64,000 bases of DNA from Streptomyces ficellus (GCF_009739905.1 NZ_CP034279.1:4092001-4156000); one strand, 5' to 3'; shown: positions 15,647 through 24,426, numbered from the stretch's first letter. Translations and numbers: made by a program. Notes: a model not told the origin generated them from the letters alone.

Positions 15647-17032
15647 GTGACGCAGAGCGGACAGGGTCAGGAGCCGCACCTTCCGGCGGCGCGACCCGCG
15701 CACGAAGGTGTCGTGCTGCCCGCCGAGGGCGGTGAGGCCTGGAACACCGCGGGCGGCGCCGGGCCGGCCGGGGGCCGTCCCTGGGGCGGCCAGTGGGGGC
15801 CGCCGGGCGGGCACCAGCAGCCGCTGCCGCCGCAGCAGCCGGGACCGTACGACCAGCAGCCGGGCCCGTACGGCGCACACCCCGGCGCGTACCAGCAGCA
15901 CCAGCCGCAGCCGCCGCAGCACCAGCAGCCGCCGCAGTACGCCCAGCCGCTGCCGCCGGAGGCGCCGGCGGGGGGCGCCGACGCGGACGCCACCCAGTAC
16001 CTCCCGCCGGTCGCCGCCGCGGGCGGCGCGCCCCAGCCGCAGCCCCGGCCCCAGGCTCAGCCCCTGCCGGCACCGGCGCCCGGCGAGAGCCCGGCCGAGT
16101 CGACGCAGTTCCTCGGCACCGGGCCCGCCGCCGCCCACGCCCAGGACGCGGACGCCACGCAGTACATATCGCCCGTTCCGCCCCAGCCGTCCGGTGCGCC
16201 CTTCGGGATACGCCCCGGGGCGCCCGGCGACCGGCAGCCGCCGGCCGAGTTCGACAGCCTGTTCCGCTCCGACGCGCCGGCGACGCAGGCCCTGCCGCCG
16301 GTCACGGACCAGGCGCCGCACCAGCAGGCCCGCCAGCCGTACCAGCCGCCGCAGCAGTACCAGGACCCGCAGCCGTACCAGGAGCCCGCACCGCGCCGGT
16401 CGTCGAAGCTGCCGCTGATCGCCGCCGTCGTCGTCGGCTGCGCCGTCCTCGGGCTCGGCGCCGGCGCGCTGCTCAGCGGCGGCGAGGGCGAGAAGAAGGG
16501 CGCGCCCGACAAGGCCGGGGTCGCCGGGGCCAGCTCCCCGACCCCTGGGTCGGGTGCCTCGCAGGCGGCTCCCGACCCGGCCAGGACGCAGGCGGAGGCC
16601 CTCGACAAGCTCCTCGCGGACAGCAACAACAGCCGCGACACGGTGATCCGTTCCGTGGAGAACATCAAGAAGTGCCAGGGCCTCGACCAGGCCGCCACCG
16701 ACCTGCGGGGCGCCGCCGGACAGCGCCGGAACCTGGTGACCCGGCTCCAGGCCCTGTCCGTCGACAAGCTGCCGAGCCACACCGAGCTGAGCGCGGCGCT
16801 GACCAGGGCGTGGCAGGCGTCCGCCGCCGCCGACGACCACTACGCGGCCTGGGCCGGCGAGGTCAAGGGCAAGAAGGGCTGCAAGGGCGGCAAGGCGCGC
16901 AGCACGGGCCAGTTCGCCCAGGGCAACCGGGCCAGCGGTGACGCGACGACCGCGAAGCAGGAGGCGTCCCGCCTGTGGAACGCCATCGCGGGCACGTACG
17001 GCCTGACCCCGCGCCAGCCGGCCCAGCTGTGA
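15647..17032 (+). CDS. Pro/Gln-rich membrane-anchored protein
   Basis: 461 aa. Residues 1-245 are cytoplasmic and low complexity, rich in Pro, Gln, Gly and Tyr (QQPGPYDQQPGPYG), with three repeats of DATQYL/ESTQFL/DATQYI type. A single membrane helix lies at about 258-280 (LPLIAAVVVGCAVLGLGAGAL). The extracytoplasmic domain (about 290-461) is helical and has two Cys (KKCQGL, KKGCKGG). GTG 15647 has GTAGGAG upstream. The layout resembles Streptomyces proteins near kinases or FHA proteins; the TQYL/TQFL segments might be phosphorylation sites. The role is unknown. Confidence 0.75.
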   Translation: MTQSGQGQEPHLPAARPAHEGVVLPAEGGEAWNTAGGAGPAGGRPWGGQWGPPGGHQQPLPPQQPGPYDQQPGPYGAHPGAYQQHQPQPPQHQQPPQYAQPLPPEAPAGGADADATQYLPPVAAAGGAPQPQPRPQAQPLPAPAPGESPAESTQFLGTGPAAAHAQDADATQYISPVPPQPSGAPFGIRPGAPGDRQPPAEFDSLFRSDAPATQALPPVTDQAPHQQARQPYQPPQQYQDPQPYQEPAPRRSSKLPLIAAVVVGCAVLGLGAGALLSGGEGEKKGAPDKAGVAGASSPTPGSGASQAAPDPARTQAEALDKLLADSNNSRDTVIRSVENIKKCQGLDQAATDLRGAAGQRRNLVTRLQALSVDKLPSHTELSAALTRAWQASAAADDHYAAWAGEVKGKKGCKGGKARSTGQFAQGNRASGDATTAKQEASRLWNAIAGTYGLTPRQPAQL

Positions 17033-17048
17033 CGGCGGCCGAGGCGCT

Positions 17049-18317
17049 TTAGAGCGCGGCGGCCTCGCGGAGCGTGGGGCCGACGTCGACGAAGCCCTCC
17101 TTGTGCGCCACCAGCCGTCCCATGCGCACGACTTGGAAGGTGACCTGGTGGTTCACCGTCCGCGGGGTGGCCGGGGTGCCGAGCATGTCCTCGTAGCGCC
17201 AGCGCAGCGGTGGGGTGAGGCCGCCGGTGTCCACCCGTACCCCGCGGTCGAGCGCGTGGATGATGGCGCCCGGTGTGATCTCCTGGTCGCCGAGGGACTC
17301 GACGACGCTCTTCAGGACGGTGTACGCGATCCAGGTGGTCTGGACGCCCGCGTCGGCCGGGTCGATGCGGTTGTCGGCGAAGGCGTGCTCGCGGATCACC
17401 CGCTTCATGGCGCCCCAGCGTTCGTCGCCCGCCTCGGGGTACCAGCCGGTGACGTAGGCCCCTTCGAACGGGCCGTTGGCGCCGCCGGTGCGGTCGATGA
17501 GCGGCTGGTCGACGCTGCCGAGCACCGAGGAGACTCTGACGTCCCGGCCGTCGGGCGGGAGCCGGCGGAAGGAGTCGAAGAAGTTCGCGGTGTGCTCGCC
17601 GAGCGCGGCGGTGACGCAGCCGCCGTCGTCGCCGACCTGCTCGCGGGACCGCCGCGCCTCCTCGGTGTACGCGCCGGCGTCGTCGGCGGTGGGGATGTCG
17701 GCGGCCTTGCGGTGGTGTCCTCGGGTGAGGCCCGCGTTGAGGATGTACGGCAGGTCGGCGCCGGTGACGGAGTCGGGCCGGACGAGGGAGACGCGGTCGC
17801 AGGAGTCGGCGAGCTGGAGGCCGTTGCCGGCCAGCAGTGCGGGCTGTCCGCCGTTGACCGGGTAGGAGGTGGGGCTCTTGAACTCGTCGTCCGAGAGCCC
17901 GTAGCCGCCGATGTACGGGATGCCGGCGGCCTCCAGCCGCGGCATGAACGCGCGGCCGTGCTGGCTGTACGAGCCGACGACGGCGACCGCGCCCTCCTGG
18001 ACCGCGCGGCGGGCGCAGGCGGCGGCCTCCATCGGCGCGTTGCCCTCGTTGCAGGTGAGCACGCGCAGTTCGCGGCCGCCCACGCCGCCCTGGGAGTTGA
18101 CCCAGCGCGCGTACGCCTGCCCCATGGCGGGCATGCCGGGCATATTGGTCGCGCGGGAGTTCTCCGGCGCCCAGGTCATGACGGTGAGGGGTTCCCTGGA
18201 GCCCCCCGTGGCCCCAGGGATGACCCCGCACCCGGCCAGGAGGCAGGCCGAACCGACGGCCGCCACGGTCCGGAGGAGGGAGGGGGAGGAGGAACGTCGC
18301 CTGCCGATACCGGTCAT
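17049..18317 (-). CDS. Branched-chain amino acid-type ABC substrate-binding lipoprotein
   Basis: 422 aa. A lipoprotein signal ends in ACLLAGCGV. The mature part is a periplasmic-binding-protein type I fold (AVVGSYSQHGRAFMPRLEAAGIPYIGGYGLSDDEF, split here by family motifs), typical of LivJ-like or receptor-type proteins. No permease or ATPase gene is adjacent, so it may be an orphan receptor. ATG 18317 is used, though in-frame GTG 18323 or TTG 18329 lie closer to the GAGGCGG motif. It converges on the preceding Pro/Gln-rich gene. Confidence 0.8.
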   Translation of the reverse strand: MTGIGRRRSSSPSLLRTVAAVGSACLLAGCGVIPGATGGSREPLTVMTWAPENSRATNMPGMPAMGQAYARWVNSQGGVGGRELRVLTCNEGNAPMEAAACARRAVQEGAVAVVGSYSQHGRAFMPRLEAAGIPYIGGYGLSDDEFKSPTSYPVNGGQPALLAGNGLQLADSCDRVSLVRPDSVTGADLPYILNAGLTRGHHRKAADIPTADDAGAYTEEARRSREQVGDDGGCVTAALGEHTANFFDSFRRLPPDGRDVRVSSVLGSVDQPLIDRTGGANGPFEGAYVTGWYPEAGDERWGAMKRVIREHAFADNRIDPADAGVQTTWIAYTVLKSVVESLGDQEITPGAIIHALDRGVRVDTGGLTPPLRWRYEDMLGTPATPRTVNHQVTFQVVRMGRLVAHKEGFVDVGPTLREAAAL

Positions 18318-18438
18318 GCACACGCACAATTCCGCCTCATGGGTAACGCGGGAGTGAGGCCGGTTCAACGCTCGGTGACACCGAGGTGAATTGCGGGGGC
18401 CGGTTCGCCGGGCATGCGAAGGAACGTACGATCGGAAC

Positions 18439-18933
18439 GTGTCAGCTTCCGTGAACTCTTCCCGTCGCGGCCGTCGCTCCTCCACCATGGGCGGCATGCC
18501 GCTCAACGACATGCCGTGGTGGCGCTGGCGCGCCAACGTGCGCTCGGCGCTGCACATGCTCTCCGACCCCGCCTTCCACCAGGAGTGCTGGCTGGCCGGT
18601 CTGGAGGGCTACGGGGACGTCACCGACGCCGTGTACCGGCTGGTCGAGGACACGTGGCTGGACAACTGGTCCGCCGAGAAGTACGTGGGCACGATATTCC
18701 GGGACTCCGGTGAGGCCGCGCTGGTCGACGTCGCCGTGCTGCGGGTGCTGCGGATCATGCACCAGGTCGGCCCGGACGCCCCCGTCTCCGCCTACATGGG
18801 GCACCACGGCTGGCCGGAGGCGGTGCGGGCGGCGCGGGACGCGCACGTGCGGCTGGCCGTCAACGACGGCGAGGACCCGGACGTGGTGCCGCACTCGCTG
18901 GACGTGCTGCGGATCATGACCAGGGCCGCCTGA
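18439..18933 (+). CDS. Conserved Streptomyces protein of unknown function
   Basis: 164 aa, soluble and acidic, with a Trp-rich conserved block NDMPWWRWRANVRSALHML (about 21-39) and TWLDNWSAEKYVGTIFRDS. The C-terminal half is helical (SAYMGHHGWPEAVRAARDAH). No known domain is recognisable, but this protein type is widely conserved among streptomycetes. The start is uncertain: GTG 18439 has only a weak GGAAC before it, and ATG 18487 or 18496 are alternatives. Confidence 0.68.
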   Translation: MSASVNSSRRGRRSSTMGGMPLNDMPWWRWRANVRSALHMLSDPAFHQECWLAGLEGYGDVTDAVYRLVEDTWLDNWSAEKYVGTIFRDSGEAALVDVAVLRVLRIMHQVGPDAPVSAYMGHHGWPEAVRAARDAHVRLAVNDGEDPDVVPHSLDVLRIMTRAA

Positions 18934-19019
18934 CGGGTCTCCGCCCGTCTCTTTCCGGCCGCCGTTCCGCCTGGCGGACCCCCGTCCGGGGCTCCGTGCG
19001 GATGTGGCATCCTGCCAGG

Positions 19020-19871
19020 ATGACCGACCAGTATGTCCTCACCCTTTCCTGCCCGGACAAACAGGGCATCGTGCACGCCGTTTCGAGTTACCTCTTCATC
19101 ACCGGCTGCAACATCGAGGACAGCCAGCAGTTCGGGGACCGGGACACCGGCCTGTTCTTCATGCGGGTCCACTTCTCGGCCGAGGCGCCGGTCACGGTGG
19201 ACAAGCTGCGGGCGAGCTTCGCGGCGGTCGGCGACTCCTTCGCGATGGATTGGCAGATCCACCGCGCCGACGAGCGCATGCGGGTCGTGCTGATGGTCTC
19301 GAAGTTCGGCCACTGCCTGAACGACCTGCTGTTCCGCGCGCGGATCGGCGCCCTGCCGGTCGACATCGCGGCGGTCGTGTCCAACCACACCGACTTCGCC
19401 GAGCTGGTCGCCTCGTACGACGTCCCGTTCCACCACATCCCGGTCACCAAGGACACCAAGGCGCAGGCGGAGGCCGAGCTGCTGGAGCTGGTGCGCGAGC
19501 AGGGCGTCGAGCTGGTGGTGCTGGCCCGCTACATGCAGGTGCTGTCGGACGACCTGTGCAAGCAGCTGAGCGGCCGGATCATCAACATCCACCACTCCTT
19601 CCTCCCGAGCTTCAAGGGCGCCAAGCCCTACCACCAGGCGCACGCGCGCGGGGTGAAGCTGATCGGTGCGACGGCCCACTACGTGACGGCCGACCTCGAC
19701 GAGGGCCCGATCATCGAGCAGGAGGTGGAGCGGGTCGGCCACGAGGTCACCCCGGACCAGCTGGTCGCCGTCGGCCGGGACGTCGAGTGCCAGGCCCTCG
19801 CCCGCGCGGTCAAGTGGCACGCGGAACGCCGCATCCTGCTCAACGGCCGCCGCACGGTCGTCTTCGCGTAG
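19020..19871 (+). CDS. purU: Formyltetrahydrofolate deformylase
   Basis: 283 aa, normal for PurU. The N-terminal ACT domain (about 4-80) includes CPDKQGIVHAVSSYL. The formyl-transferase fold (about 88-283) has the catalytic block NIHHSFLPSFKGAKPYHQAH and the Asp in TADLDEGPIIEQ. The enzyme hydrolyses 10-formyl-THF to formate and THF, balancing one-carbon pools. ATG 19020 follows CCAGG closely. It is a single gene ending in a strong hairpin. Confidence 0.95.
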   Translation: MTDQYVLTLSCPDKQGIVHAVSSYLFITGCNIEDSQQFGDRDTGLFFMRVHFSAEAPVTVDKLRASFAAVGDSFAMDWQIHRADERMRVVLMVSKFGHCLNDLLFRARIGALPVDIAAVVSNHTDFAELVASYDVPFHHIPVTKDTKAQAEAELLELVREQGVELVVLARYMQVLSDDLCKQLSGRIINIHHSFLPSFKGAKPYHQAHARGVKLIGATAHYVTADLDEGPIIEQEVERVGHEVTPDQLVAVGRDVECQALARAVKWHAERRILLNGRRTVVFA

Positions 19872-19881
19872 CGCCGCCCCG

Positions 19882-19907
19882 AGGCACCCCGGTGCCCCGG
19901 GGTGCCT
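19882..19907. terminator. Bidirectional terminator hairpin
   Basis: AGGCACCCCGG (19882-19892), loop TGCC and CCGGGGTGCCT (19897-19907) form a perfect 11-bp stem between purU and the convergent anti-sigma gene. It overlaps the stop codon of the latter. Confidence 0.75.
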
Positions 19908-21165
19908 ACAGGCGGCTCAGGGAGGCGGCGGCGAAGAGCACGTCACGGATGGCCTCGCGGTCACCGTCCTGGCCCGCGGCGGCCTCCTCGGGCGGAATGT
20001 GCCCGGCCACCAGCTGGCAGAACTCCACGCCGTCCAGCGCCACCTGGGCGACCTTCCGCTCGGGCGAGCCGATGGCGGTGGGGGAGTCCAGCGCGATGTA
20101 CCAGTCGCCGCCGCCCGAGCCCTCGACCTCCAGGTGCAGCGAGCGGCCCGGTGCCCCCGCCGCGACGAGGTGGCGGGCCGGGGCGGCGAGCCCCGCACGG
20201 CGGCGGGCGGCGAGGGCGGCCGGCAGCAGACGGGCCGCCAGGTCGATCATCCGGTGCAGGTGGTCGCCGCTGGGCGGCTCGTACGGGTAGTCGACGGCGC
20301 TGGCGATGTCGTCCGCGTGGACCCAGCACTCGAAGGCCCGGTCCAGCAGCGCGTCGCGCAGGGGCAGCGAGAAGTCGCCGTACGAGACGGACAGTTCGGC
20401 CACGCCGCGGCCCGCGAAGGACACCGTGCGGATCAGGGTGTGGGCCTGGTCGCGCCAGGGTCCGCGGACCGATCTGGTGGGCGGGTGGTGCGCGCCCTGC
20501 CAGTACGCCTCGGTGCGCTCCGCCGGGGTCTTGGGCGACAGCGAGTCGTCCAGGCCGATCGCCGTCGCGACGAGGCTGTCGACGGCCTGGAGGTGGCTTA
20601 TCACCCCCGCGACGGTGGTGCGGCGGCTGACGGGCTCGTCGCGCTCGAACCACTTGAGCCGGACCGGCGCGTGCCACTCGGAGTCGCCGATGTCCCGCAG
20701 CAGGGCGTCCAGCCGGGCGGTCTCCGCGTCGTAGGGGCCGGCCCAGTGGGGCACGGGGATGCGCGCCGGGCGGCGGCCCAGGCAGTTCTCCAGCACCCGG
20801 GAGCGCAGCAGCGGGTCGAGGTCCAGGTCCCGCTCGTGGTGCAGCAGTCCGACCGCGTCCCGCAGGCGCAGGGCCTCCTCCGCGCAGGGGGCGCACTCGG
20901 TGAGGTGCTCCTCGACGGCGGTGGTCTCCTCGGCGGAGCAGGCGGACAGCGCCCAGGCACCGAGCAGCGACTGGAGGACCTTGTGCGGCAGGGCCGGTGG
21001 CCGGGTGGTATCGGGCGGCGCGGTCCCGGGCGGCGCGCCGGCCGCGGTGGGCGCGGGCAGCGCCTCGTAGTTGTCGGCGGCCCGCCTCGGGGCCGGTATG
21101 CGCGGCACGCCGCCCACCTCCTCCTGGCCGTCGTCGTGGCCGCCGCCGTCCAGGGGCCCGGTCAT
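19906..21165 (-). CDS. Zinc-finger anti-sigma factor fused to maleylpyruvate isomerase-like domain
   Basis: 419 aa. Residues about 60-125 hold a zinc-binding anti-sigma (ZAS/zf-HC2) motif, H-x3-C-x2-C in EEHLTECAPCAEE. A DinB/MDMPI-like mycothiol-binding domain follows (about 165-300: GVISHLQAVDSLVATAIGLDD, ECWVHADDIASAV) and a C-terminal domain (about 330-419) ends in DREAIRDVLFAAASLSRL. No membrane segment is seen. The ATG overlaps the sigma factor stop by 4 bases, so it is the cognate regulator of that sigma factor. The fusion suggests control by thiol or small-molecule status. Confidence 0.8.
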   Translation of the reverse strand: MTGPLDGGGHDDGQEEVGGVPRIPAPRRAADNYEALPAPTAAGAPPGTAPPDTTRPPALPHKVLQSLLGAWALSACSAEETTAVEEHLTECAPCAEEALRLRDAVGLLHHERDLDLDPLLRSRVLENCLGRRPARIPVPHWAGPYDAETARLDALLRDIGDSEWHAPVRLKWFERDEPVSRRTTVAGVISHLQAVDSLVATAIGLDDSLSPKTPAERTEAYWQGAHHPPTRSVRGPWRDQAHTLIRTVSFAGRGVAELSVSYGDFSLPLRDALLDRAFECWVHADDIASAVDYPYEPPSGDHLHRMIDLAARLLPAALAARRRAGLAAPARHLVAAGAPGRSLHLEVEGSGGGDWYIALDSPTAIGSPERKVAQVALDGVEFCQLVAGHIPPEEAAAGQDGDREAIRDVLFAAASLSRL

Positions 21166-21725
21166 AGGGTCCGCCCGTCCAGCGGGCGGCTGTTGGCGGT
21201 GGCCAGCAGCTGGAGTCCCAGCCGCAGCCGGCGCCGGGCCTCGTCCTCGGTGACGCCGAGGTCGGCGGCGGTCTGGCGGTAGTCCCGGCGCTGGAAGTAG
21301 GCCAGCTCCAGTGCGGCGCGCAGGGGCGCGGGCATCGACTGGACGATGAAGTCGGCGCGGGCGGAGACGGCCGCGCGCCGCACCTTCTGCTCCAGCTCCT
21401 CCGCGCAGCCACCGCCCCGTTCCGCGTACGCCTTGGCCTCGGCCTGGCGGAGCCGGTGCACGGCCTGGTGGCGGGTCAGCTTCGCGATCCACGAGCGCAT
21501 GGACCCCTCCCGCCGGGGGTCGTAGGCGTCCGGGTTCTCCCACACGTACCCGAACACCTCCCGGGTGACCTGGTCGGCGGCGGACTCGTCGTCGAGGACG
21601 CGGTGTGCCGTGTTGTGGACGAGGGAGGCGAACCGGTCGTACAGCTCGCCGAGGGCGGCCGCCTCGCCGCGCGCCAGCCGCTGCTGCATCTTGCGGTCCC
21701 AGCGCGGTGGTGTGTCCTTCGCCAT
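21162..21725 (-). CDS. ECF-family RNA polymerase sigma factor
   Basis: 187 aa. Region 2 (about 17-90) includes LYDRFASLVHNTAHRVL, TREVFGYVWENPDAYD and SWIAKLTRHQAVHRLRQ. Region 4 (about 125-180) includes MPAPLRAALELAYFQRRDYR and TAADLGVTEDEARRRLRLGL. GGGAGGG lies 6 bases before ATG 21725. It is translationally coupled to the zinc-finger anti-sigma gene. A possible target promoter lies in front of the divergent STAS gene. Confidence 0.92.
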   Translation of the reverse strand: MAKDTPPRWDRKMQQRLARGEAAALGELYDRFASLVHNTAHRVLDDESAADQVTREVFGYVWENPDAYDPRREGSMRSWIAKLTRHQAVHRLRQAEAKAYAERGGGCAEELEQKVRRAAVSARADFIVQSMPAPLRAALELAYFQRRDYRQTAADLGVTEDEARRRLRLGLQLLATANSRPLDGRTL

Positions 21726-21826
21726 GTGGAGCCCTCCCGACCCGACTCCCCTCGAATGTAGTGCTCCGCACCGACAACGCGCCTCTTTTTGTGCCAAGCG
21801 CCCCACGTGCCGGTCCCGGATGGTAA

Positions 21827-21853
21827 GGAAACCGTCACAACGAGTGGATCGTG
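21827..21853 (+). promoter_or_regulatory. Possible ECF-type promoter before STAS gene
   Basis: GGAAACC (21827-21833), 16 bases and CGTG (21850-21853) resemble ECF sigma promoters. Transcription would begin near 21858, exactly at the ATG, so the STAS mRNA could be leaderless, consistent with the absence of a ribosome binding site there. Confidence 0.35.
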
Positions 21854-21857
21854 TTTC

Positions 21858-22319
21858 ATGGGGGGAGGACGGGGCAGCAGCGGCGCAAAGGAAGCACCGC
21901 TTCCGTTTGCGGTGGCCCCGGTTGGATCGGCGAAGGGTAGGCGCGTGACGCTCACGGTGGACGAAACCGGGCACGGCGCCTGGACGGTGCTCAGCATCCG
22001 GGGAGAACTCGACCTGGTGACCTCGCCCGTGGTCCGCAGAAGCGTGCACGAAGCGGTCGCCGAGGGCAGGCGGGACGTCGTCCTGGACCTGTCCGAGGTG
22101 TTGTTCTGCGACTCCAGCGGCGTCGGCGTGCTGATCGCGTCCCGGCGGCTGCTGCACTCCTGCCGGGGCAGGCTCCGGCTGATCCTGCCGGCCCGGGGCG
22201 CGGTCGAGGGCTCGCACGTCAACCGGGTCCTGGCGGCCCTCGGCGTACGGCGGCTGTTCGCGGTGTACGCGGACGTCGCCTCGGCCACCGGCGAGGAGGA
22301 CGAGCAACTGTCGGCGTGA
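21858..22319 (+). CDS. STAS-domain anti-sigma factor antagonist
   Basis: 153 aa. The STAS fold covers about residues 30-145, with the phosphorylatable Ser in VLFCDSSGVGVLI, as in SpoIIAA/RsbV/BldG. It would bind and neutralise an anti-sigma kinase when unphosphorylated. There is no cognate HATPase next door (the nearest is at 28162). The start is uncertain: ATG 21858 lacks a ribosome site but may be leaderless, while GTG 21945 has AAGGG upstream and starts closer to the domain. Confidence 0.82.
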   Translation: MGGGRGSSGAKEAPLPFAVAPVGSAKGRRVTLTVDETGHGAWTVLSIRGELDLVTSPVVRRSVHEAVAEGRRDVVLDLSEVLFCDSSGVGVLIASRRLLHSCRGRLRLILPARGAVEGSHVNRVLAALGVRRLFAVYADVASATGEEDEQLSA

Positions 22320-22350
22320 CGGAGCCCGTCCGGCGTCGTACGCTCCCGGC

Positions 22351-22869
22351 ATGGACGCAGAGGAGTTGTACGAACGCCGGATCGCCTCGCGGTTCGCGGC
22401 CTTCGACCAGGACGGCAACGGCTATATCTCCCGCGAGGACTTCACGACCGCGGCCCAGCGGCTGCTGGAGGAGTTCGGCACCTCGTTCCGGTCGGACAAG
22501 GGGCAGGCCCTGGCGGGCGGCGCGGAGGCCTTCTGGCAGGGCCTGGCCGGGATCGCGGACGTGGACGGCGACCAGCGGGTGACCCGGGGCGAGTTCGTGA
22601 GCGGAGCGGTGAAGCGGCTGCGCGACAACCCGGAGCGGTTCGCCGAGATCGCCCGCCCCTTCGTCCGCGCCCTGCTCGCGGTCGCCGGCCAGGACGACGA
22701 CGGCAGGACGGGGACGGCGGAGCTGGAGCGGGCGCTGCGGGCGCTGGGGGTCGAGTCGCACGCCGCCGCGCTCGCGGCCGAGTCGCTGGACGAGGACCGG
22801 GACGGCCTGGTCGGCGAGGAGGAGACCGTCACGGCCTTCGCCCGCCACTTCATGACCCAGGAGCCGTAG
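22351..22869 (+). CDS. EF-hand calcium-binding protein (calerythrin-like)
   Basis: 172 aa, acidic, cytoplasmic. Canonical EF-hand loops are at residues 19-30 (DQDGNGYISRED) and 70-81 (DVDGDQRVTRGE), with a degenerate loop near 114-125 (QDDDGRTGTAEL) and another near 148-159 (DEDRDGLVGEEE). Size and four-site layout match prokaryotic calerythrin-type calcium buffers or sensors of Streptomyces (CabB-like). It ends just before a tandem repeat. Confidence 0.88.
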   Translation: MDAEELYERRIASRFAAFDQDGNGYISREDFTTAAQRLLEEFGTSFRSDKGQALAGGAEAFWQGLAGIADVDGDQRVTRGEFVSGAVKRLRDNPERFAEIARPFVRALLAVAGQDDDGRTGTAELERALRALGVESHAAALAAESLDEDRDGLVGEEETVTAFARHFMTQEP

Positions 22870-22873
22870 GGGG

Positions 22874-22905
22874 CTCCCGGGCTCCCGGGCTCCCGGGCTC
22901 CCGGG
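22874..22905. repeat. Tandem repeat (CTCCCGGG)x4
   Basis: Four perfect copies of an 8-bp unit, each containing the palindrome CCCGGG, lie between two convergent genes. The array could slip or fold into nested hairpins and may serve as a terminator for both. Confidence 0.75.
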
Positions 22906-22920
22906 CTTCCGGCTCCCCGC

Positions 22921-24408
22921 TCACGAGTAGCGTTCGCGCAGCTTGTACTTGAGCACCTTGCGCAGGGTGTCGCCGCGGGGCAGGGCGTCGACGACCTCCA
23001 GCCGTTCCGGCAGTTTGTGGACGGCCAGGCCCTCGCCGCGCAGGAACGCGGTGAGGGCGCCCAGGGTCACGTCGCCGGTGCTCTCGACGACCGCGCACAC
23101 CCGCTCCCCGCGCTCCGGGTCGGGCAGGCCGATCACGGCCGCCTCCCGGACCGCGGGGTGCCGGTGCAGCAGGTCCTCGATCTCCCGGGCTGAGATGGTC
23201 TCGCCCTTGCGGATGATGACGTCCTTGAGGCGCCCGGTGAGCACCAGGTGCCCGGAGTCGGTGAGGTGCCCGAGGTCCCCGGTGCGCAGAAAGCCGTCCT
23301 CGTCGAACGCCTCGGCCGTCTGCGCCGGGTCCAGGTAGCCGCGGCACACGGCCTCGCCGCGCAGCCGCACCTCACCGTCGGTGATCCGTATCTCCATCCC
23401 CTCGGGCGGCCGTCCCTCGGTGGTGGCGAGGTTCTCGTCGGTGTCCTCGGGGGAGCCCATGGTGATCATGGGGACCTCGGTCATGCCGTAGCCGTGCGTG
23501 AGCCGGCAGCCCATCTCCCGGACGACGTCGTGGTACAGCTCGGGCGGCTTGGGCGCGCCGCCGCCGGCGAGCAGCCGCAGGGTGGGGACGATCTTCCGGC
23601 CGGGCTGTCTGCGCTGTTCGGCGAGGAACATCGCGTAGAAGGCGGTGGAGCCGCCCGCCGTGGTGACGCCGTGGGCGCGGTAGGTGTCCAGGGAGTCCGG
23701 CAGGGCGAACGTCTCCAGCAGGACGGCGGGGAAGCCGTACAGCAGGAGCATGACGAGGTAGTCGAGGCCGCCGATGTGGGCGAAGGGGAAGGCGATCGAC
23801 CCGACGTCGTCGGGCGTCAGGCGCAGCGCGTGGGCGAGGCAGGAGCCGCCCGCGATCAGGGAACGGTCGGTGTGCAGCACGCCCTTGGGGTCGGACGTGG
23901 TGCCGGAGGTCCAGTAGATCCAGCGGACGTCGGTGCCGGAGGCGGGCGGGTCCGGCAGTGCGGCGGGGTCGCCCTCGGGGAGGGTGTCGTACGCCTCGAA
24001 GACGCCGGGCGCGCCGAGCCGCCGGGCCATGGCGGTGTGGTCGAAGCCGCGCCACCGGCCCGGTACGGCGAAGTGGGCGGCCCCCGACCCGCGGAGGGCG
24101 AAGCCGACCTCGCGGTCCCGGTAGAACGGGATGACCGGGGTCTGGACGGCGCCGAGCCGGGCCAGGGCGAGGGTGAGGACGACGGTCTCGACGCGGGTGG
24201 GCAGCTGCCAGGCGACGACGGTGCCGGGCCGTACGCCCCTGTTGTGGAGGCCCGCGGCGGTCCGTTCGGCGCGGTCGCGCAGGGCGCCGAAGGTCAGCAC
24301 GCGGTCGTCCTGGAGGAGGGCGGGGCGGTCGGGGGTGAGGCGGGCGCGGCGTTCGGTGAGCTCCCACAGGGTGCGTGAGGCGCCCAGGGCGTGTGCGGTG
24401 TCCGGCAC
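22921..24408 (-). CDS. AMP-dependent acyl-CoA ligase
   Basis: 495 aa. ANL-superfamily motifs are all present: P-loop YWTSGTTSDPKGVLHT (about residues 168-183), YGMTEVP, TGDLGHLTDSGHLVLTGRLK with DVIIRKGE, and the C-terminal catalytic Lys in TLRKVLKYKLRERY. It activates a carboxylic acid to its CoA ester through an acyl-AMP; relatives include cyclohexanecarboxylate-type ligases. GTG 24408 has GAGGAGG upstream. It is preceded by a perfect CTGACG-N3-CGTCAG operator shared with the catabolic operons, so it probably supplies their first CoA ester. Confidence 0.9.
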   Translation of the reverse strand: MPDTAHALGASRTLWELTERRARLTPDRPALLQDDRVLTFGALRDRAERTAAGLHNRGVRPGTVVAWQLPTRVETVVLTLALARLGAVQTPVIPFYRDREVGFALRGSGAAHFAVPGRWRGFDHTAMARRLGAPGVFEAYDTLPEGDPAALPDPPASGTDVRWIYWTSGTTSDPKGVLHTDRSLIAGGSCLAHALRLTPDDVGSIAFPFAHIGGLDYLVMLLLYGFPAVLLETFALPDSLDTYRAHGVTTAGGSTAFYAMFLAEQRRQPGRKIVPTLRLLAGGGAPKPPELYHDVVREMGCRLTHGYGMTEVPMITMGSPEDTDENLATTEGRPPEGMEIRITDGEVRLRGEAVCRGYLDPAQTAEAFDEDGFLRTGDLGHLTDSGHLVLTGRLKDVIIRKGETISAREIEDLLHRHPAVREAAVIGLPDPERGERVCAVVESTGDVTLGALTAFLRGEGLAVHKLPERLEVVDALPRGDTLRKVLKYKLRERYS

Positions 24409-24426
24409 GGTCGGCTCCTCCTCGAA

